A stretch of 64,000 nucleotides of DNA from an uncultured SAR86 cluster bacterium (GTDB lineage: Bacteria; Pseudomonadota; Gammaproteobacteria; Magnimaribacterales; D2472). A program made the translations under genes and the position numbers. Every line of letters starts with the position of its first letter. The first letter of the stretch is position 1. Positions 1 through 9,876 of the stretch are shown in pieces. The DNA lies in NCBI GenBank assembly GCA_902596165.1, contig CACJSU010000006.1, forward strand, positions 1-64,000, given 5' to 3'. Below the pieces are notes generated by a model, which did no database searches, was not told where the DNA came from, and was given only the letters and a program-made list of their open reading frames with translations.

Positions 1-1277
1 AAGTTCCAGACCCAGAAAATAAAGGTAAGTTCATTGAAAAAGAAGAAGATGATCCAGATTGGGCCGAAGCAAGAGCCATATTAACAGAGCTCCTTAATAA
101 TAGGGCAGAGATGAAAAGCTATGATCGCTCAGTTATGTGGAATTATTGGGGATATATTTATTTCAGTGACGAAGATTATGACCAAGCGATGTATGCTTAT
201 GAGCAGCTCTTAAAAGAACCAGAGGCAACAATACCTTTAAGAACATCATCTTTACTAACTCTTGCTCAATTAAATTTGGTAAAAGAAAGATGGGACAAAG
301 GCATAAGTTTAATTCTTCAATGGATGGATGAAGTTGAAACTGTTACAGCTCAATCATACTACTTACTTGCCTCTGCTTATTTTCAAAAATCAGATTTTGT
401 GAGAGCAAGAACGAATATGGAAGAAGCAATTAGACTTGCAGAGGAAGTAGAAGGTTACAGACCAAAAGAAGGTTGGTATGTTTTATTAGCTGCATGTTTT
501 AGCGAGCTAAAAGATAAAAAAATTATAAGCGCTCAATATGCTCTAGAGCAACAAGTAGGAATTTATGAAATTTTAGTTAACTACTATCCTAAGAAGCTTT
601 ATTTTCTTCAATTAGGTGGAACTTATCAGCAAATGGATAGAGAAGAAGACTATATGCTTACACTCAAAGCCGCATATGATAAAGACCTTTTAGACAAGGA
701 GGGTGAGTATCTAGCTCTCGCCCAATTATTATTATTAAAGAAAAATCCTTATTGGGCTGCACAAGTTTTAGTATCTGGACAAGAGAAGAAAGTAACTATT
801 AAAGATGAAGATACTGGTGAAGAAGAGGTTGTGGCTGTAGTAAAAGAAAAAGAAAAAACATTAAAGTTATTGGCTGATGCATGGAGAATGGCGCAAGAAA
901 TTGATATGGCTATTCCAGTGTTAGAAAAAGCTGCGAAGATGTCTAAGGATGGAGATACCTATATCTTATTAGGCAACCTATATCTTTTTGAAGACAGAAT
1001 GGAAGATTCTATCAGGGCTATTGAGGCTGGTTTAAAAAAACCTAAAGTCAAAAGTCGTTCCCAAGCCCTTTTAGTCTTGGGCCAAGCTCATTTTGAGCTG
1101 CAAAATTTTGAAGAGGCTAAGAAGCAATTTAGAGCTGCAGCAAGGGATGAAAACAAAAGGATCAAGAAGACTGCAAACTCTTGGATAAAATATGCTGAAA
1201 ATGAAGAAATTAGAGTCAAGAATCTTGCATTGAGAAGAGATTTTATTCAGCAATCAAAGGCAAAGGCTAAAAGCTAA
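1..1277 (+). CDS. Tetratricopeptide-repeat protein, 5' end outside window
   Basis: The reading frame is open from base 3, so the gene begins upstream and only its C-terminal ~424 residues are seen. An internal ATG at 111 exists but the frame continues upstream without a stop. The protein is rich in helical pairs with TPR-like spacing, for example W-x2-WG-x2-Y then A-x3-Y-x2-L near the start, and alanine/tyrosine-rich repeats to the end. It ends in a lysine-rich tail. TPR proteins act as scaffolds for protein-protein contacts; no catalytic motif is visible and no specific partner can be named. Its stop overlaps the 3' end of convergent folA by 4 bp. The TPR call is firm, the role is unknown. 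Confidence 0.75.
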   Translation, partial: VPDPENKGKFIEKEEDDPDWAEARAILTELLNNRAEMKSYDRSVMWNYWGYIYFSDEDYDQAMYAYEQLLKEPEATIPLRTSSLLTLAQLNLVKERWDKGISLILQWMDEVETVTAQSYYLLASAYFQKSDFVRARTNMEEAIRLAEEVEGYRPKEGWYVLLAACFSELKDKKIISAQYALEQQVGIYEILVNYYPKKLYFLQLGGTYQQMDREEDYMLTLKAAYDKDLLDKEGEYLALAQLLLLKKNPYWAAQVLVSGQEKKVTIKDEDTGEEEVVAVVKEKEKTLKLLADAWRMAQEIDMAIPVLEKAAKMSKDGDTYILLGNLYLFEDRMEDSIRAIEAGLKKPKVKSRSQALLVLGQAHFELQNFEEAKKQFRAAARDENKRIKKTANSWIKYAENEEIRVKNLALRRDFIQQSKAKAKS

Positions 1278-1786
1278 GAGTTATTAATTTTTATATAACT
1301 TTCAACCTTAAAATCATATTCATTTTCACTGTCTTGTTTAAAAGATTCTGTTGAAATTTTTTCCCAGTTACTTAAATCTATTTCTGGATAAAATACGTCA
1401 CCGTCTATATCGCACTCAACCCTAGTTAAAACTAATTTATTAACTATATCTTTGCTATCCTCAAAGACATAGCCGCCCCCTATTAGTACTATTTCTTCGC
1501 TCCTCGAATTATCATTATTCCACTGACTGGCCAATTTGATTCCTTGATCTAGACTGGATACTACTTCTATACCTTCTTGAGGATTCAATGTAGATGAGAT
1601 CACTATATTCTTTCTATTTGGTAGGGGTCTCCCAATTGATTCAAATGTTTTTCTACCCATGACGATCGCTTTATTTTGAGTATAGGCACTGAAATGTTGA
1701 AGATCTTTTTTTAGTTTCCACGGCAGATCATTGTTCACACCTATTACTGAGTTATTGGACAGAGCAACTAAATGGGAAATAATCAT
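1274..1786 (-). CDS. folA: Dihydrofolate reductase
   Basis: NADPH-dependent reduction of dihydrofolate to tetrahydrofolate, in the cytoplasm. About 170 residues, close to the family's ~160. Visible motifs are the N-terminal ISHLVALSNNSVIG strand, the substrate-side NDLPWKLKKDLQHF loop, and the cofactor-binding VMGRKTFESIGRPLP segment followed by NIVIS. The open frame begins with a TTG at 1789, but the ATG at 1786 is the better start and lies 4 bp beyond the thyA stop. The thyA-folA pair is the classic arrangement: ThyA makes dihydrofolate, FolA recycles it. The gene overlaps the convergent TPR gene by 4 bp at its 3' end. Confidence 0.95.
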   Translation of the reverse strand: MIISHLVALSNNSVIGVNNDLPWKLKKDLQHFSAYTQNKAIVMGRKTFESIGRPLPNRKNIVISSTLNPQEGIEVVSSLDQGIKLASQWNNDNSRSEEIVLIGGGYVFEDSKDIVNKLVLTRVECDIDGDVFYPEIDLSNWEKISTESFKQDSENEYDFKVESYIKINNS

Positions 1787-1790
1787 CAAT

Positions 1791-2657
1791 TTATATTGCC
1801 ATTGGAGCTTTTAAGGCAGGATGAGATTCGTATCCATCTAATACAAAGTCATCAACAGAATAGTTGTTAAGTGAGTCTATTGAATCTATATTAGGCATAA
1901 CTAATTTTGGGAGCTTTTTAGGCTCTCTGCTAAGCTGCTCTTTAACTTGGTCGATGCTATTTTTGTAAATGTGCGCATCTCCGAATGTATGTACGAATTC
2001 ACCAGGAGTCAGATTTAAGATATTCGCTAAAATAGATTGAAGTAAAGCATAGCTTGCAATATTAAATGGAACTCCTAGGAACATATCTGCACTTCTTTGG
2101 TACATTTGACAGGAGAGCCGACCACTTTTTGAAATATAGAATTGAGACATAACATGGCAGGGGGGCAAGGCCATAGAATCAATTTTTTCAACGTTCCATG
2201 CGCTCAATATATGTCTTCGTCCATTGGGATTAGATTGAAGATCATTGATTAATTTTTTAATTTGATCAACACCTCCCCAGTCTCTCCATTGAACACCATA
2301 AACTGGACCTAGTTTTTTAGTCGTCTCAGTATTTTCATAGCCAAGCTCAACACCTTGATTGTCTGCATTGTCTGTCCAAATGGTCGAGAATTTACTTAAA
2401 TCGGTTAGCTCAGATCTATCTTTTTTAAATCGAATTTCAGCTAGCCTGCGCTCATCATCAGAGCCCTCTAGAAACCATAATAGTTCTGATACTACTCCTT
2501 TCCAGGCAAGCGACTTGGTTGTAACTGCCGGAAAGCCATCTTCAAGATTAAAGCGGATTTGATGACCAAAAGATGAAATAACACCCGTGCCAGTTCTATC
2601 TCCACGATCTTCACCATGTTGTAATATATAGTCTAAAAGCTCAAGATATTGCTTCAT
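1791..2657 (-). CDS. thyA: Thymidylate synthase
   Basis: Converts dUMP and methylene-tetrahydrofolate to dTMP and dihydrofolate. At 288 residues it is longer than the ~264-residue E. coli enzyme, with extra sequence around residues 65-115 (small-domain insertion, as some other bacterial ThyA proteins have). The catalytic cysteine is Cys167 in the ALPPCHVMSQF motif; the dUMP/folate site QRSADMFLGVPFNIASYALL and the LGPVYGVQWRDW segment are intact, as is the C-terminal APMAI. It overlaps the lgt 3' end by 17 bp and is followed directly by folA, so the three genes are probably one transcript. Confidence 0.97.
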   Translation of the reverse strand: MKQYLELLDYILQHGEDRGDRTGTGVISSFGHQIRFNLEDGFPAVTTKSLAWKGVVSELLWFLEGSDDERRLAEIRFKKDRSELTDLSKFSTIWTDNADNQGVELGYENTETTKKLGPVYGVQWRDWGGVDQIKKLINDLQSNPNGRRHILSAWNVEKIDSMALPPCHVMSQFYISKSGRLSCQMYQRSADMFLGVPFNIASYALLQSILANILNLTPGEFVHTFGDAHIYKNSIDQVKEQLSREPKKLPKLVMPNIDSIDSLNNYSVDDFVLDGYESHPALKAPMAI

Positions 2658-3447
2658 TTCTTCTTAATGATTTTCTTAGTAAAATGAGCCCAATTATAAC
2701 CATGGGGATGCTAAGAAGTTGGCCCATGCTTAATTGTAATGCAACAAAACCCATGTGAGAATCAGGTTGCCTAAAGTATTCAATAAAAAATCTAATTAAA
2801 CCATAGGCCAATAAGAAACTACCGCTGATAACCCCATGTTTATTATTTTTAGAAGCAATAAACCTAAGTAAAATAAAGAGAAATAAGCCTTCAAGAAATG
2901 CTTCATAAAGTTGAGATGGGTGTCTTGTATAGCCATATGGATCTGTAGGGAAAATAAAACCCCAGGTACCATCAGTTGGTCTGCCATAGAGCTCTCCATT
3001 CAAAAAGTTTCCAATTCTTACCATGCCAAGTCCAATCGGCATTGCCAGACAAATAGAATCAGCCAGCCTTAGAAAAGAAATTTTATGTTGATATGAGTAG
3101 ACATATAAACTAACAATGACTCCAATCAAACCACCATGAAAGCTTAAGCCACCTTCCCAAATAAAAAATAAGCTAAGGGGATTAGATGCTAGTTGATCCA
3201 TGCCATAGAAAAACATGTAACCGAATCTGCCACCCAGCATGGCACCAAATATCAAACCGTATAAAAAGACAATATCATTTACCTGATCATTAGTTAGTTT
3301 TAATTCTCCAATAATGTGGTGATTTTTAAGATATTGAAAAATGAAGATCGCTGACAGGACCCAGGTTACAGCATAATACTGAATTCTAAGCCAACCAATT
3401 TCAATTAGGCTAGGGTTATTAAAAAAATCTGATAGTTCGATAATCAA
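2641..3447 (-). CDS. lgt: Prolipoprotein diacylglyceryl transferase
   Basis: Inner-membrane enzyme that transfers diacylglycerol from phosphatidylglycerol to the lipobox cysteine of prolipoproteins. 268 residues with about seven hydrophobic segments. Family motifs seen: GGRFGYMFFYG, WEGGLSFHGGLIG, the Lgt signature around RIGNFLNGELYGRPTDG, and RHPSQLYEAFLEG. The start codon overlaps the stop of the upstream permease gene by 4 bp and the stop overlaps thyA by 17 bp, so translation is probably coupled. lgt next to thyA is a widely conserved gammaproteobacterial arrangement. Confidence 0.97.
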   Translation of the reverse strand: MIIELSDFFNNPSLIEIGWLRIQYYAVTWVLSAIFIFQYLKNHHIIGELKLTNDQVNDIVFLYGLIFGAMLGGRFGYMFFYGMDQLASNPLSLFFIWEGGLSFHGGLIGVIVSLYVYSYQHKISFLRLADSICLAMPIGLGMVRIGNFLNGELYGRPTDGTWGFIFPTDPYGYTRHPSQLYEAFLEGLFLFILLRFIASKNNKHGVISGSFLLAYGLIRFFIEYFRQPDSHMGFVALQLSMGQLLSIPMVIIGLILLRKSLRRNEAIS

Positions 3448-4250
3448 TTTGTGACCACCATAATCCCTACAAAGATTAAAAATAAACCAAAAGAGACTTT
3501 AAGGGTTTTCTCAGAAACTGAGTGACTAATATTTGCTCCAAGTTTAGCTGTAAAAATGCTAGCTAAGGAAATGGATATTACCGCTGGCCAAAAAACATAT
3601 CCAATGGCTCCTACAGGGAGATTTGCATCAGTGTTTTGTCCATAATACATATACCCAATAGCTCCTGCAGCCGCGATGGGAACTCCACAAGCTGCAGCAG
3701 TTCCAATTCCCTTGCGAATATTATAGCCTCCAGCAATCATTAGTGGAGTTGTAAATGAGCCGCCCCCTATACCAATAATTGCAGACAAAAAACCTATCCA
3801 GGTCCCATGAACTGGGACAATAGACTTGCTCATAGGAATAAGTTTTTTATCTTTTTTTGCTAGGGCTTGTGTCAATCCTGAGATCATTTCTATGCCAATA
3901 ACAATTAAGAAAATTGTAATTATCCATTTTAGGTATTCGTTCGAAAGAGTTGCTGCATATCCAGCCCCTACAATAGCCCCCAAAATCATACCCAGGGATA
4001 GAGGCGTAACTAATGACCACTCCACACTTTTTTTATTATGATGAGAAAGAGCAGAAGAAATGGCAGAAAAAAATATACTTGCCAATGACGTCCCTATTGC
4101 CATCAGCACGATAATCGGACTTTCAAAATCCATGTTATAAAAAATAAAAATAAGGGATGGGACCAATATGCTTCCTCCACCAATCCCAAACATGCCTGCA
4201 AGCAAGCCCGTACATGCACCAAGTAAAAGGTAGATTAGAATTTCAATCAT
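3444..4250 (-). CDS. TauE/SafE family membrane permease
   Basis: Probable anion or sulfur-compound exporter of the TauE/SafE (DUF81) family; the substrate cannot be told from sequence. The frame is open back to 4322, but the first 24 residues are cysteine-rich and lie inside the rppH coding sequence, so I prefer the ATG at 4250, giving a 268-residue protein that starts straight into a membrane helix. Both copies of the family's internal repeat are visible: GMFGIGGGSILVPSLIF near the N-terminus and SAIIGIGGGSFTTPLMI in the second half, with roughly eight hydrophobic segments. It overlaps rppH by 8 bp and lgt by 4 bp. Confidence 0.88.
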   Translation of the reverse strand: MIEILIYLLLGACTGLLAGMFGIGGGSILVPSLIFIFYNMDFESPIIVLMAIGTSLASIFFSAISSALSHHNKKSVEWSLVTPLSLGMILGAIVGAGYAATLSNEYLKWIITIFLIVIGIEMISGLTQALAKKDKKLIPMSKSIVPVHGTWIGFLSAIIGIGGGSFTTPLMIAGGYNIRKGIGTAAACGVPIAAAGAIGYMYYGQNTDANLPVGAIGYVFWPAVISISLASIFTAKLGANISHSVSEKTLKVSFGLFLIFVGIMVVTN

Positions 4251-4725
4251 TGTGCAGTTGAATGTATTTAGGCAGGAACTCAGACAAGACTCTTCTGTAA
4301 ACATCTCGTTTGAATGGCACAACGCTTGCTAGAGAATGCCAATAGGTAGACCATTTGTATTCTACGAATTCTTGAGGCATTTCATTTAGAAGGTTTATTT
4401 CTAGTTCTGCATCAGCTTTAAACATATACCATTTTTGGATTTGACCTTTAAAATTCTTTAAACTTTTAGGTCTTGGTTGGTACTTCTCAGGCAAGTCATA
4501 GTGATACCAATGCTTGCTTTTTTGAATAACCTTGACTTGATTTTTCTTAATGCCTACTTCTTCATATAATTCTCGGTATGCTGCCTTGATGTGAGATTCG
4601 CCAGCATCAATTCCACCTTGTGGAAATTGCCAAGTTTTTTTCCCTTTCCTTCTACAAACTAAAAGTTGGTTTTTTTGATCTAAGACAATTAAGCCAACAT
4701 TTTTTCTGTAAGATTTATCATTCAT
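4243..4725 (-). CDS. rppH: RNA 5'-pyrophosphohydrolase, Nudix family
   Basis: Removes pyrophosphate from 5'-triphosphate mRNA ends, which starts RNase E-dependent decay. 160 residues. The Nudix box is complete at residues 37-59 (GGIDAGE, then REL-x-EEVGI), preceded by the RppH-type TWQFPQGG. N-terminal YRKNVGLIVLD is typical of the RppH branch as opposed to other Nudix hydrolases. First gene of a minus-strand cluster with the permease, lgt, thyA and folA, and divergent from the HAD gene with only 16 bp between the start codons. Confidence 0.95.
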   Translation of the reverse strand: MNDKSYRKNVGLIVLDQKNQLLVCRRKGKKTWQFPQGGIDAGESHIKAAYRELYEEVGIKKNQVKVIQKSKHWYHYDLPEKYQPRPKSLKNFKGQIQKWYMFKADAELEINLLNEMPQEFVEYKWSTYWHSLASVVPFKRDVYRRVLSEFLPKYIQLHND

Positions 4726-4741
4726 GTTAGATTAACCCCTT

Positions 4742-5410
4742 ATGAGCAAGCCTGATTTAGCCATTTTTGACTTAGATAATACCATTCTAAACGGAGATTC
4801 AGATTATTCGATGATTAATTATTTGGTAGATATTAATCTTCTTGATGAGGCCGCTAAGTTAAAAAATGATGAATTTATTCAAGACTATCAAGACGGTAGT
4901 TTAGATTTTAATGAATATACTCATTTTGCCTTAAAGCCTTATCTAGGTATGACACAAGATGAAATCAACAAAATAATATTACCTTTTGTAAAGACAATAA
5001 TTGAACCCATGATTAATATTTTTGCTCTTAAATTGATTCATGATCATCATGATAATGGCCATACAATTTTGCTTGCAAGCGCTACAAATGAACTAATTGT
5101 TAAACCAATAGCTGAAAGACTCGGTATTAATCATGTCATAGGCACCAAGGTTGAATTTAAAAATAATCAATGCTCAGGCGAGTTTATTCCCCCATCAGCA
5201 TTGGGCTCAGGAAAATTAAAATTAGTAAAAGCCTGGATGAAAACCCATCAATTCGATGATTTTTCTGGAGTTACATTTTATTCTGACTCGATTAATGATC
5301 TTCCTCTCTTGGAAGCTGTCGAATTTCCAAAGGCTGTAAACCCAGACATAAAACTTGAGGCAATATCTAATGAGAGAAAGTGGGAGGTAATTTATTTGCC
5401 GAGAATTTAA
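4742..5410 (+). CDS. HAD-IB family phosphatase (SerB/CicA-like)
   Basis: Predicted phosphomonoesterase of the HAD superfamily, subfamily IB, 222 residues. Motif I is FDLDNT with nucleophile Asp10 and Asp12; motif II is the LLASATNEL segment; motif III/IV is [12 protein letters not shown] with the paired acidic residues. The helical cap of about 80 residues between motifs I and II is as expected for HAD-IB proteins related to phosphoserine phosphatase and CicA. The true substrate is unknown. Single gene, divergent from rppH, and convergent with gcvP, which it overlaps by 4 bp. Confidence 0.88.
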   Translation: MSKPDLAIFDLDNTILNGDSDYSMINYLVDINLLDEAAKLKNDEFIQDYQDGSLDFNEYTHFALKPYLGMTQDEINKIILPFVKTIIEPMINIFALKLIHDHHDNGHTILLASATNELIVKPIAERLGINHVIGTKVEFKNNQCSGEFIPPSALGSGKLKLVKAWMKTHQFDDFSGVTFYSDSINDLPLLEAVEFPKAVNPDIKLEAISNERKWEVIYLPRI

Positions 5411-8256
5411 CTTTCTTCTTGATAATCTGACATGGAGGGACAAGAGCACATTAGATTTTTATCTCCATATACGTTGTCAACTCTTCCAATGGGGGGCCAA
5501 TATTTATTTCTACCTTTTGGATCTACAGGATAGGCTGCTATAGAACGAGAATATTTATATTGCCAGTCATCACTAGTCAACGTTTCAGCACAATGGGGCG
5601 CATTTCTTAGAGGGCTCTCCTCAATAGTGTATGCTCCATCCTCAACCTGTGCAATCTCATTGCGAATACAAATCATCGCTTCAATAAATCTATCTAACTC
5701 TGCCAACGATTCACTTTCAGTTGGTTCAATCATTAAAGTCCCAGGAACAGGAAATGACATAGTGGGAGCGTGGAATCCATAATCTATTAATCGCTTTGCA
5801 ATATCATCAACCTCAACCCCGCATAACTCTTTTAATGGTCTGACATCAATAATACATTCATGCGCAATCAATCCATTTTTACCTGTGTATAAGATCTTGA
5901 AGTGAGGGCTTAATTTATGCGCAATATAATTAGCACTAAGAATTGCTACTTGTGTAGCTTTTCTTAGATCTGCTGCCCCCATCATTTGAATATACATCCA
6001 GCTAATTGGAAGAATGGAAGCGCTTCCAAAATTAGTTGCTGAGATTGGCCCAACATCTTCTGAGGAGGATTTATATGTTAAAGGATCAGCTGGTAAATGA
6101 GGCATCAAATCTTTTCCAACACCAATTGGACCAACGCCGGGGCCACCTCCGCCGTGCGGAATACAGAATGTCTTATGCAGATTTAGATGTGACACATCAC
6201 CCCCAAATTCACCCGGCTTACATAAACCAACCATCGCATTTAGGTTGGCTCCATCGATATATACCTTACCGCCGTGATCATGAATGATCTTACATACTTC
6301 AGTCACTGTCGTTTCAAACACTCCATGAGTTGAAGGATAGGTAATCATAATGGCAGCTAACTCATTAGAATATTTGGCAGCTTTTTCATCAAGATCCTTT
6401 AGATCAATGTTGCCTTTTTTATCGCAATTTACTGGTATTACTTTCATGCCAGCCATTTGCGCAGACGCAGGGTTTGTTCCATGAGCGGATTCGGGAATTA
6501 AGCATATTTTTCTTTGTTCATCACCATTACTTCGATGAAATGCATCGATCGCCAATAAGCCGGCATATTCTCCTTGGGAGCCTGCATTTGGCTGTAAAGA
6601 TATGGCTGAATAACCTGTGATCTCAGAGAGTTTAGTCTCAAGATCATCTATAAGAATCCTATAGCCAGCCGCTTGATCGTGAGGGGCATATGGATGAATA
6701 TTTGAGAATTCTTCCCAGCCAATAGGGATCATTTCAGATGTTGCATTCAACTTCATGGTGCATGAGCCCAATGGAATCATTGCTCTATCCAAAGCAATGT
6801 CTTTATCACAGAGTTTTCTTATGTACCTCAACATTTCTGTTTCGGTTCGATACAGGTGAAAGACTGGATGAGTAAGGTACTCAGATGATCTTTGGATATC
6901 AACCGGAAGACCAAAGCTTGAAATAACCTTTTCATTTTTCGGCAAAACCCTAAACAGTTTTGTGATGTTTTCGATCTCTTGGTCTGTAGTTGTTTCATCC
7001 AATGAAATGCTTAGATGATTTTCATCTAGCATTCTAAGATTCATCAGCTGATCTTGAGCTGTAGAAAAAATTTCCTGAGTATGAGATTCGCTACGGACAG
7101 TTACAGTGTCAAAAAAGCTAGAGGACTTAAGGTTATATCCTAGCTCATTAATGCCTTTTGCCAAGGCAATTGCTCTATAGTGTACAGATTGAGAAATTTG
7201 TTTTAGCCCCTCTGGGCCATGATATGTAGCATAAAAACCTGCCATGATTGCTAAGAGCGCTTGGGCAGTACATATGTTGCTTGTAGCTTTTTCTCTTCTG
7301 ATATGTTGTTCTCTGGTTTGCAGTGCTAGCCTATACGCTGTTCTGCCAGCCTCATCAATTGATGCGCCAACCAATCTGCCTGGCAAGGATCTTTTGTATT
7401 TTTCTTTAGTAGCCATAAAAGCTGCATGTGGCCCACCAAAGCCAAGAGGTACCCCAAATCTTTGTGAGCTTCCTATTGCTATATCAGCCCCCATCTCACC
7501 TGGACTCTTTAGCAAGGCTAAAGCCAGCAAGTCAGTTGCCATTATTGCCAGGCCGTTTTGCGCATGCACGCTATCAATTTCTTTAGAGAAATCAATCACC
7601 GCTCCATCGTTACCCGGATATTGAAGCAAAGCACCAAAATACGTCTCTTTATCTAAATCAGTTAATTGCTGCGGATCGCCAACTATTACCTCAATGCCAA
7701 TTGGTTTTGCTCTAGCACTTACCACAGAGATTGTTTGAGGAAAACAGTTTTGATCTACAAAGAATCTTTGGGATTTAGATTTGCACACTCTATGCGCAAG
7801 AGTCATTGATTCTGCTGCTGCAGTAGCCTCATCAAGTAGGGATGCATTGGCTATTTCAAACCCGGTGAGATCTCCAACCATGGTTTGAAAATTTATGAGC
7901 GCTTCTAATCTGCCTTGAGAGATTTCTGCTTGATACGGGGTATAAGAGGTGTACCATCCAGGGTTTTCGAAAACATTTCTTAAAATAACCTTGGGGGTCA
8001 CCGTTCCATAATAGCCTTGACCAATAAATGAGCGATACACAGTATTTTTTTTTGATATTTCTTTGAGCGCTTTAAGGGCTTCTTCTTCAGACATAGCATC
8101 ACTAAGCTCAAGCTTTTCTTCTGTAAAGATATTTTTAGGGAGCACAGACTTTGAGAACTCTTCCAAGCTCTCGTAACCAAGTTGATTCAGCAGATTATCA
8201 ATGTCTGTCTGACTTAGGCCAATATGTCTTAGTGCAAAGCTATCAAAATTATCCAT
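5407..8256 (-). CDS. gcvP: Glycine dehydrogenase (decarboxylating), P protein
   Basis: PLP enzyme of the glycine cleavage system; it decarboxylates glycine and passes the aminomethyl group to lipoylated GcvH. 949 residues, the full-length fused homodimeric type (N- and C-terminal homologous halves), not the split form. The PLP lysine is Lys695 in [15 protein letters not shown]; the [14 protein letters not shown] and [12 protein letters not shown] segments are also typical. It is the last gene of the gcvT-gcvH-gcvP operon, 46 bp after gcvH, and its 3' end overlaps the convergent HAD gene by 4 bp. Confidence 0.98.
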   Translation of the reverse strand: MDNFDSFALRHIGLSQTDIDNLLNQLGYESLEEFSKSVLPKNIFTEEKLELSDAMSEEEALKALKEISKKNTVYRSFIGQGYYGTVTPKVILRNVFENPGWYTSYTPYQAEISQGRLEALINFQTMVGDLTGFEIANASLLDEATAAAESMTLAHRVCKSKSQRFFVDQNCFPQTISVVSARAKPIGIEVIVGDPQQLTDLDKETYFGALLQYPGNDGAVIDFSKEIDSVHAQNGLAIMATDLLALALLKSPGEMGADIAIGSSQRFGVPLGFGGPHAAFMATKEKYKRSLPGRLVGASIDEAGRTAYRLALQTREQHIRREKATSNICTAQALLAIMAGFYATYHGPEGLKQISQSVHYRAIALAKGINELGYNLKSSSFFDTVTVRSESHTQEIFSTAQDQLMNLRMLDENHLSISLDETTTDQEIENITKLFRVLPKNEKVISSFGLPVDIQRSSEYLTHPVFHLYRTETEMLRYIRKLCDKDIALDRAMIPLGSCTMKLNATSEMIPIGWEEFSNIHPYAPHDQAAGYRILIDDLETKLSEITGYSAISLQPNAGSQGEYAGLLAIDAFHRSNGDEQRKICLIPESAHGTNPASAQMAGMKVIPVNCDKKGNIDLKDLDEKAAKYSNELAAIMITYPSTHGVFETTVTEVCKIIHDHGGKVYIDGANLNAMVGLCKPGEFGGDVSHLNLHKTFCIPHGGGGPGVGPIGVGKDLMPHLPADPLTYKSSSEDVGPISATNFGSASILPISWMYIQMMGAADLRKATQVAILSANYIAHKLSPHFKILYTGKNGLIAHECIIDVRPLKELCGVEVDDIAKRLIDYGFHAPTMSFPVPGTLMIEPTESESLAELDRFIEAMICIRNEIAQVEDGAYTIEESPLRNAPHCAETLTSDDWQYKYSRSIAAYPVDPKGRNKYWPPIGRVDNVYGDKNLMCSCPSMSDYQEES

Positions 8257-8302
8257 ATTACAGAGTACCTAACTCCACCAGTGAGGTTGTATGTGCGGAG
8301 AC

Positions 8303-8689
8303 TCAGTCTTCGCAGACGTCACTATAATCTTCAGGCGAAAGTAAATTATCTAACTCACTTAGATCAGAAGGTGTTAGTTTATAGAACCATCCATCCTCAT
8401 AAGGAGAAGTGTTTATTATCTCTGGCTGATCTTCAAGCAATGAATTTACTTCCATGACTTCTCCAGAAAGAGGAGAATATACATCAGAGGCTGCTTTGAC
8501 TGATTCAACAATTGCAGCATCAGTTTCTGCATCCAAAGTTTGTCCAACTTCGGGCAATTCAACAAAAACAATGTCTCCTAAAAGATCTTGAGCATGATCA
8601 CTTATGCCAATGGTAATTGTGCCGTCTGACTCGACTCTTGCCCATTCATGAGATGATAGAAATTTTAGGTCGCCAGGTATATTTTTCAT
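8303..8689 (-). CDS. gcvH: Glycine cleavage system H protein
   Basis: Small lipoyl carrier that shuttles the aminomethyl group between GcvP, GcvT and lipoamide dehydrogenase. 128 residues, normal length. The lipoylation site is Lys65 in [18 protein letters not shown]; the preceding [13 protein letters not shown] and the following GWFYKL are standard. Its ATG overlaps the gcvT stop by 4 bp, so translation is probably coupled. No lipoyl ligase or lpd gene is in the window. Confidence 0.98.
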   Translation of the reverse strand: MKNIPGDLKFLSSHEWARVESDGTITIGISDHAQDLLGDIVFVELPEVGQTLDAETDAAIVESVKAASDVYSPLSGEVMEVNSLLEDQPEIINTSPYEDGWFYKLTPSDLSELDNLLSPEDYSDVCED

Positions 8690-9753
8690 GGTTGCATTTT
8701 AACCTTTCTAATAAATCTAGGCGATACAAATTCTATATTAAGTGCCTTATTTCTTATAAAAACCTTCCCGTTTTCTTGATAACCCTGATCTACCCTTGCA
8801 AGACCAATGCTGGATTGGAGTGTAGGAGAAAATGAGCCACTTAAAACTTCACCCTTGCCTTGTTCATGAGTGATCTCATAACCAGATCTTAGGATTCCTC
8901 TATCTCTTAGGATAACCCCAACTATTTTTTGTGATTTGCTTTGATCAATTGATAAGAGGGCATCTTTGCCAATGAATTGTCGGCTTTCATCACTCATATC
9001 GATTGTCCAGCCTAAGTTTGATTCATATGGATGGTTGTTAATTGTCATATCATTGCCATATAAATTAAGGCCAGCTTCCAATCTAAGGGTATCACGAGCC
9101 CCCAAACCAATAGGCACACATCCAACCTCCAAAGCTTGATCCCAGAGATCATTGATAGCCATGTTTGGAACAATTAATTCAAGACCATCTTCCCCAGTGT
9201 ACCCAGTTTTTGCATACAATCTGTCATCATCAAACATGCATCCAAATGATTGGAGATTATTTGCTTCAGCATGAATTTCCTTGATTGCCAAAATTTTACT
9301 CATCGCCTCGGGCCCCTGTATAGCAAGTATGCCCATATCAGACCTTTCAATTACCTTCACACCAAATTCAACAGCATGCTTCTCGAACCATTGTCTATTT
9401 TGGTTTCGCGTTGAGCAATTTGAAACAAGTCTAAATTTATCATTTGCATTGTAGATAATGAGGTCATCTAAAATGCCACCTTTTTCATTAAGTAAAGCAC
9501 CATAAATTGCTTTGTTACCCTTAGAGATTTTTTTAACATCATTAGCAAAAATTTTCTCAAAGAAAGCAACTTGATCTCCGCCATCAAAATCAAAAATTGA
9601 CATATGAGATACATCAAAGACTCCAACTGCATTTCTTACTGCATTATGTTCTTCGATAAGAGATGAGTAGCTAATTGGCATTTCCCAATTAGAAAAGTTA
9701 ACCATTTTAGCGCCCAGTTTAATATGGGCATCATAAAGCGGTGTCTTATTCAT
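8686..9753 (-). CDS. gcvT: Aminomethyltransferase, glycine cleavage T protein
   Basis: Transfers the methylene group from aminomethyl-GcvH to tetrahydrofolate, releasing ammonia and giving methylene-THF, which ThyA encoded nearby also uses. 355 residues. Typical features are the N-terminal [20 protein letters not shown], the [12 protein letters not shown] strand, the [11 protein letters not shown] segment and [20 protein letters not shown]. First gene of the operon; an AAAGGAA Shine-Dalgarno lies upstream of the ATG. I looked for a glycine riboswitch in the 123 bp in front and saw none. Confidence 0.97.
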   Translation of the reverse strand: MNKTPLYDAHIKLGAKMVNFSNWEMPISYSSLIEEHNAVRNAVGVFDVSHMSIFDFDGGDQVAFFEKIFANDVKKISKGNKAIYGALLNEKGGILDDLIIYNANDKFRLVSNCSTRNQNRQWFEKHAVEFGVKVIERSDMGILAIQGPEAMSKILAIKEIHAEANNLQSFGCMFDDDRLYAKTGYTGEDGLELIVPNMAINDLWDQALEVGCVPIGLGARDTLRLEAGLNLYGNDMTINNHPYESNLGWTIDMSDESRQFIGKDALLSIDQSKSQKIVGVILRDRGILRSGYEITHEQGKGEVLSGSFSPTLQSSIGLARVDQGYQENGKVFIRNKALNIEFVSPRFIRKVKMQP

Positions 9754-9806
9754 TGATATTGTTCCTTTTAGCAGTGCATACTAACATTTTTATTAAGCCA
9801 GTTAAT

Positions 9807-9834
9807 TTGAAAAGAGCTTTTCTTTATATATAAT
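9807..9834 (+). promoter_or_regulatory. Sigma-70-type promoter of the iron transporter operon
   Basis: A -35 element TTGAAA (9807-9812) is separated by 16 bp from a perfect -10 TATAAT (9829-9834), so transcription should start near 9841, about 36 bp before the fbpA ATG. The start point falls inside the Fur box that follows. The elements are seen directly; activity is inferred. Confidence 0.65.
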
Positions 9835-9837
9835 CCA

Positions 9838-9856
9838 AATGAGAATCATTCTCAAT
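9838..9856. promoter_or_regulatory. Fur box
   Basis: AATGAGAATCATTCTCAAT has a perfect 7-1-7 inverted repeat (TGAGAAT-C-ATTCTCA) and closely matches the Fur consensus GATAATGATAATCATTATC. It covers the predicted transcription start, so iron-loaded Fur would block RNA polymerase. Position directly before a ferric-iron binding-protein gene supports the assignment. Confidence 0.88.
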
Positions 9857-9876
9857 TAATACTTACGAGGTTATCA

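Noticed and set aside
4251..4322. N-terminal extension of the TauE/SafE permease
   Set aside because: The 24 extra residues lie within rppH, are cysteine-rich and precede the membrane helix that starts the family; ATG 4250 is preferred.
7244..7624. Plus-strand open frame of 126 codons inside gcvP
   Set aside because: It is fully antisense to conserved gcvP sequence and shows no domain.
9754..9876. Glycine riboswitch upstream of gcvT
   Set aside because: Only 123 bp are available and no tandem aptamer-like helices or conserved motif could be seen; the space holds the iron promoter and Fur box.
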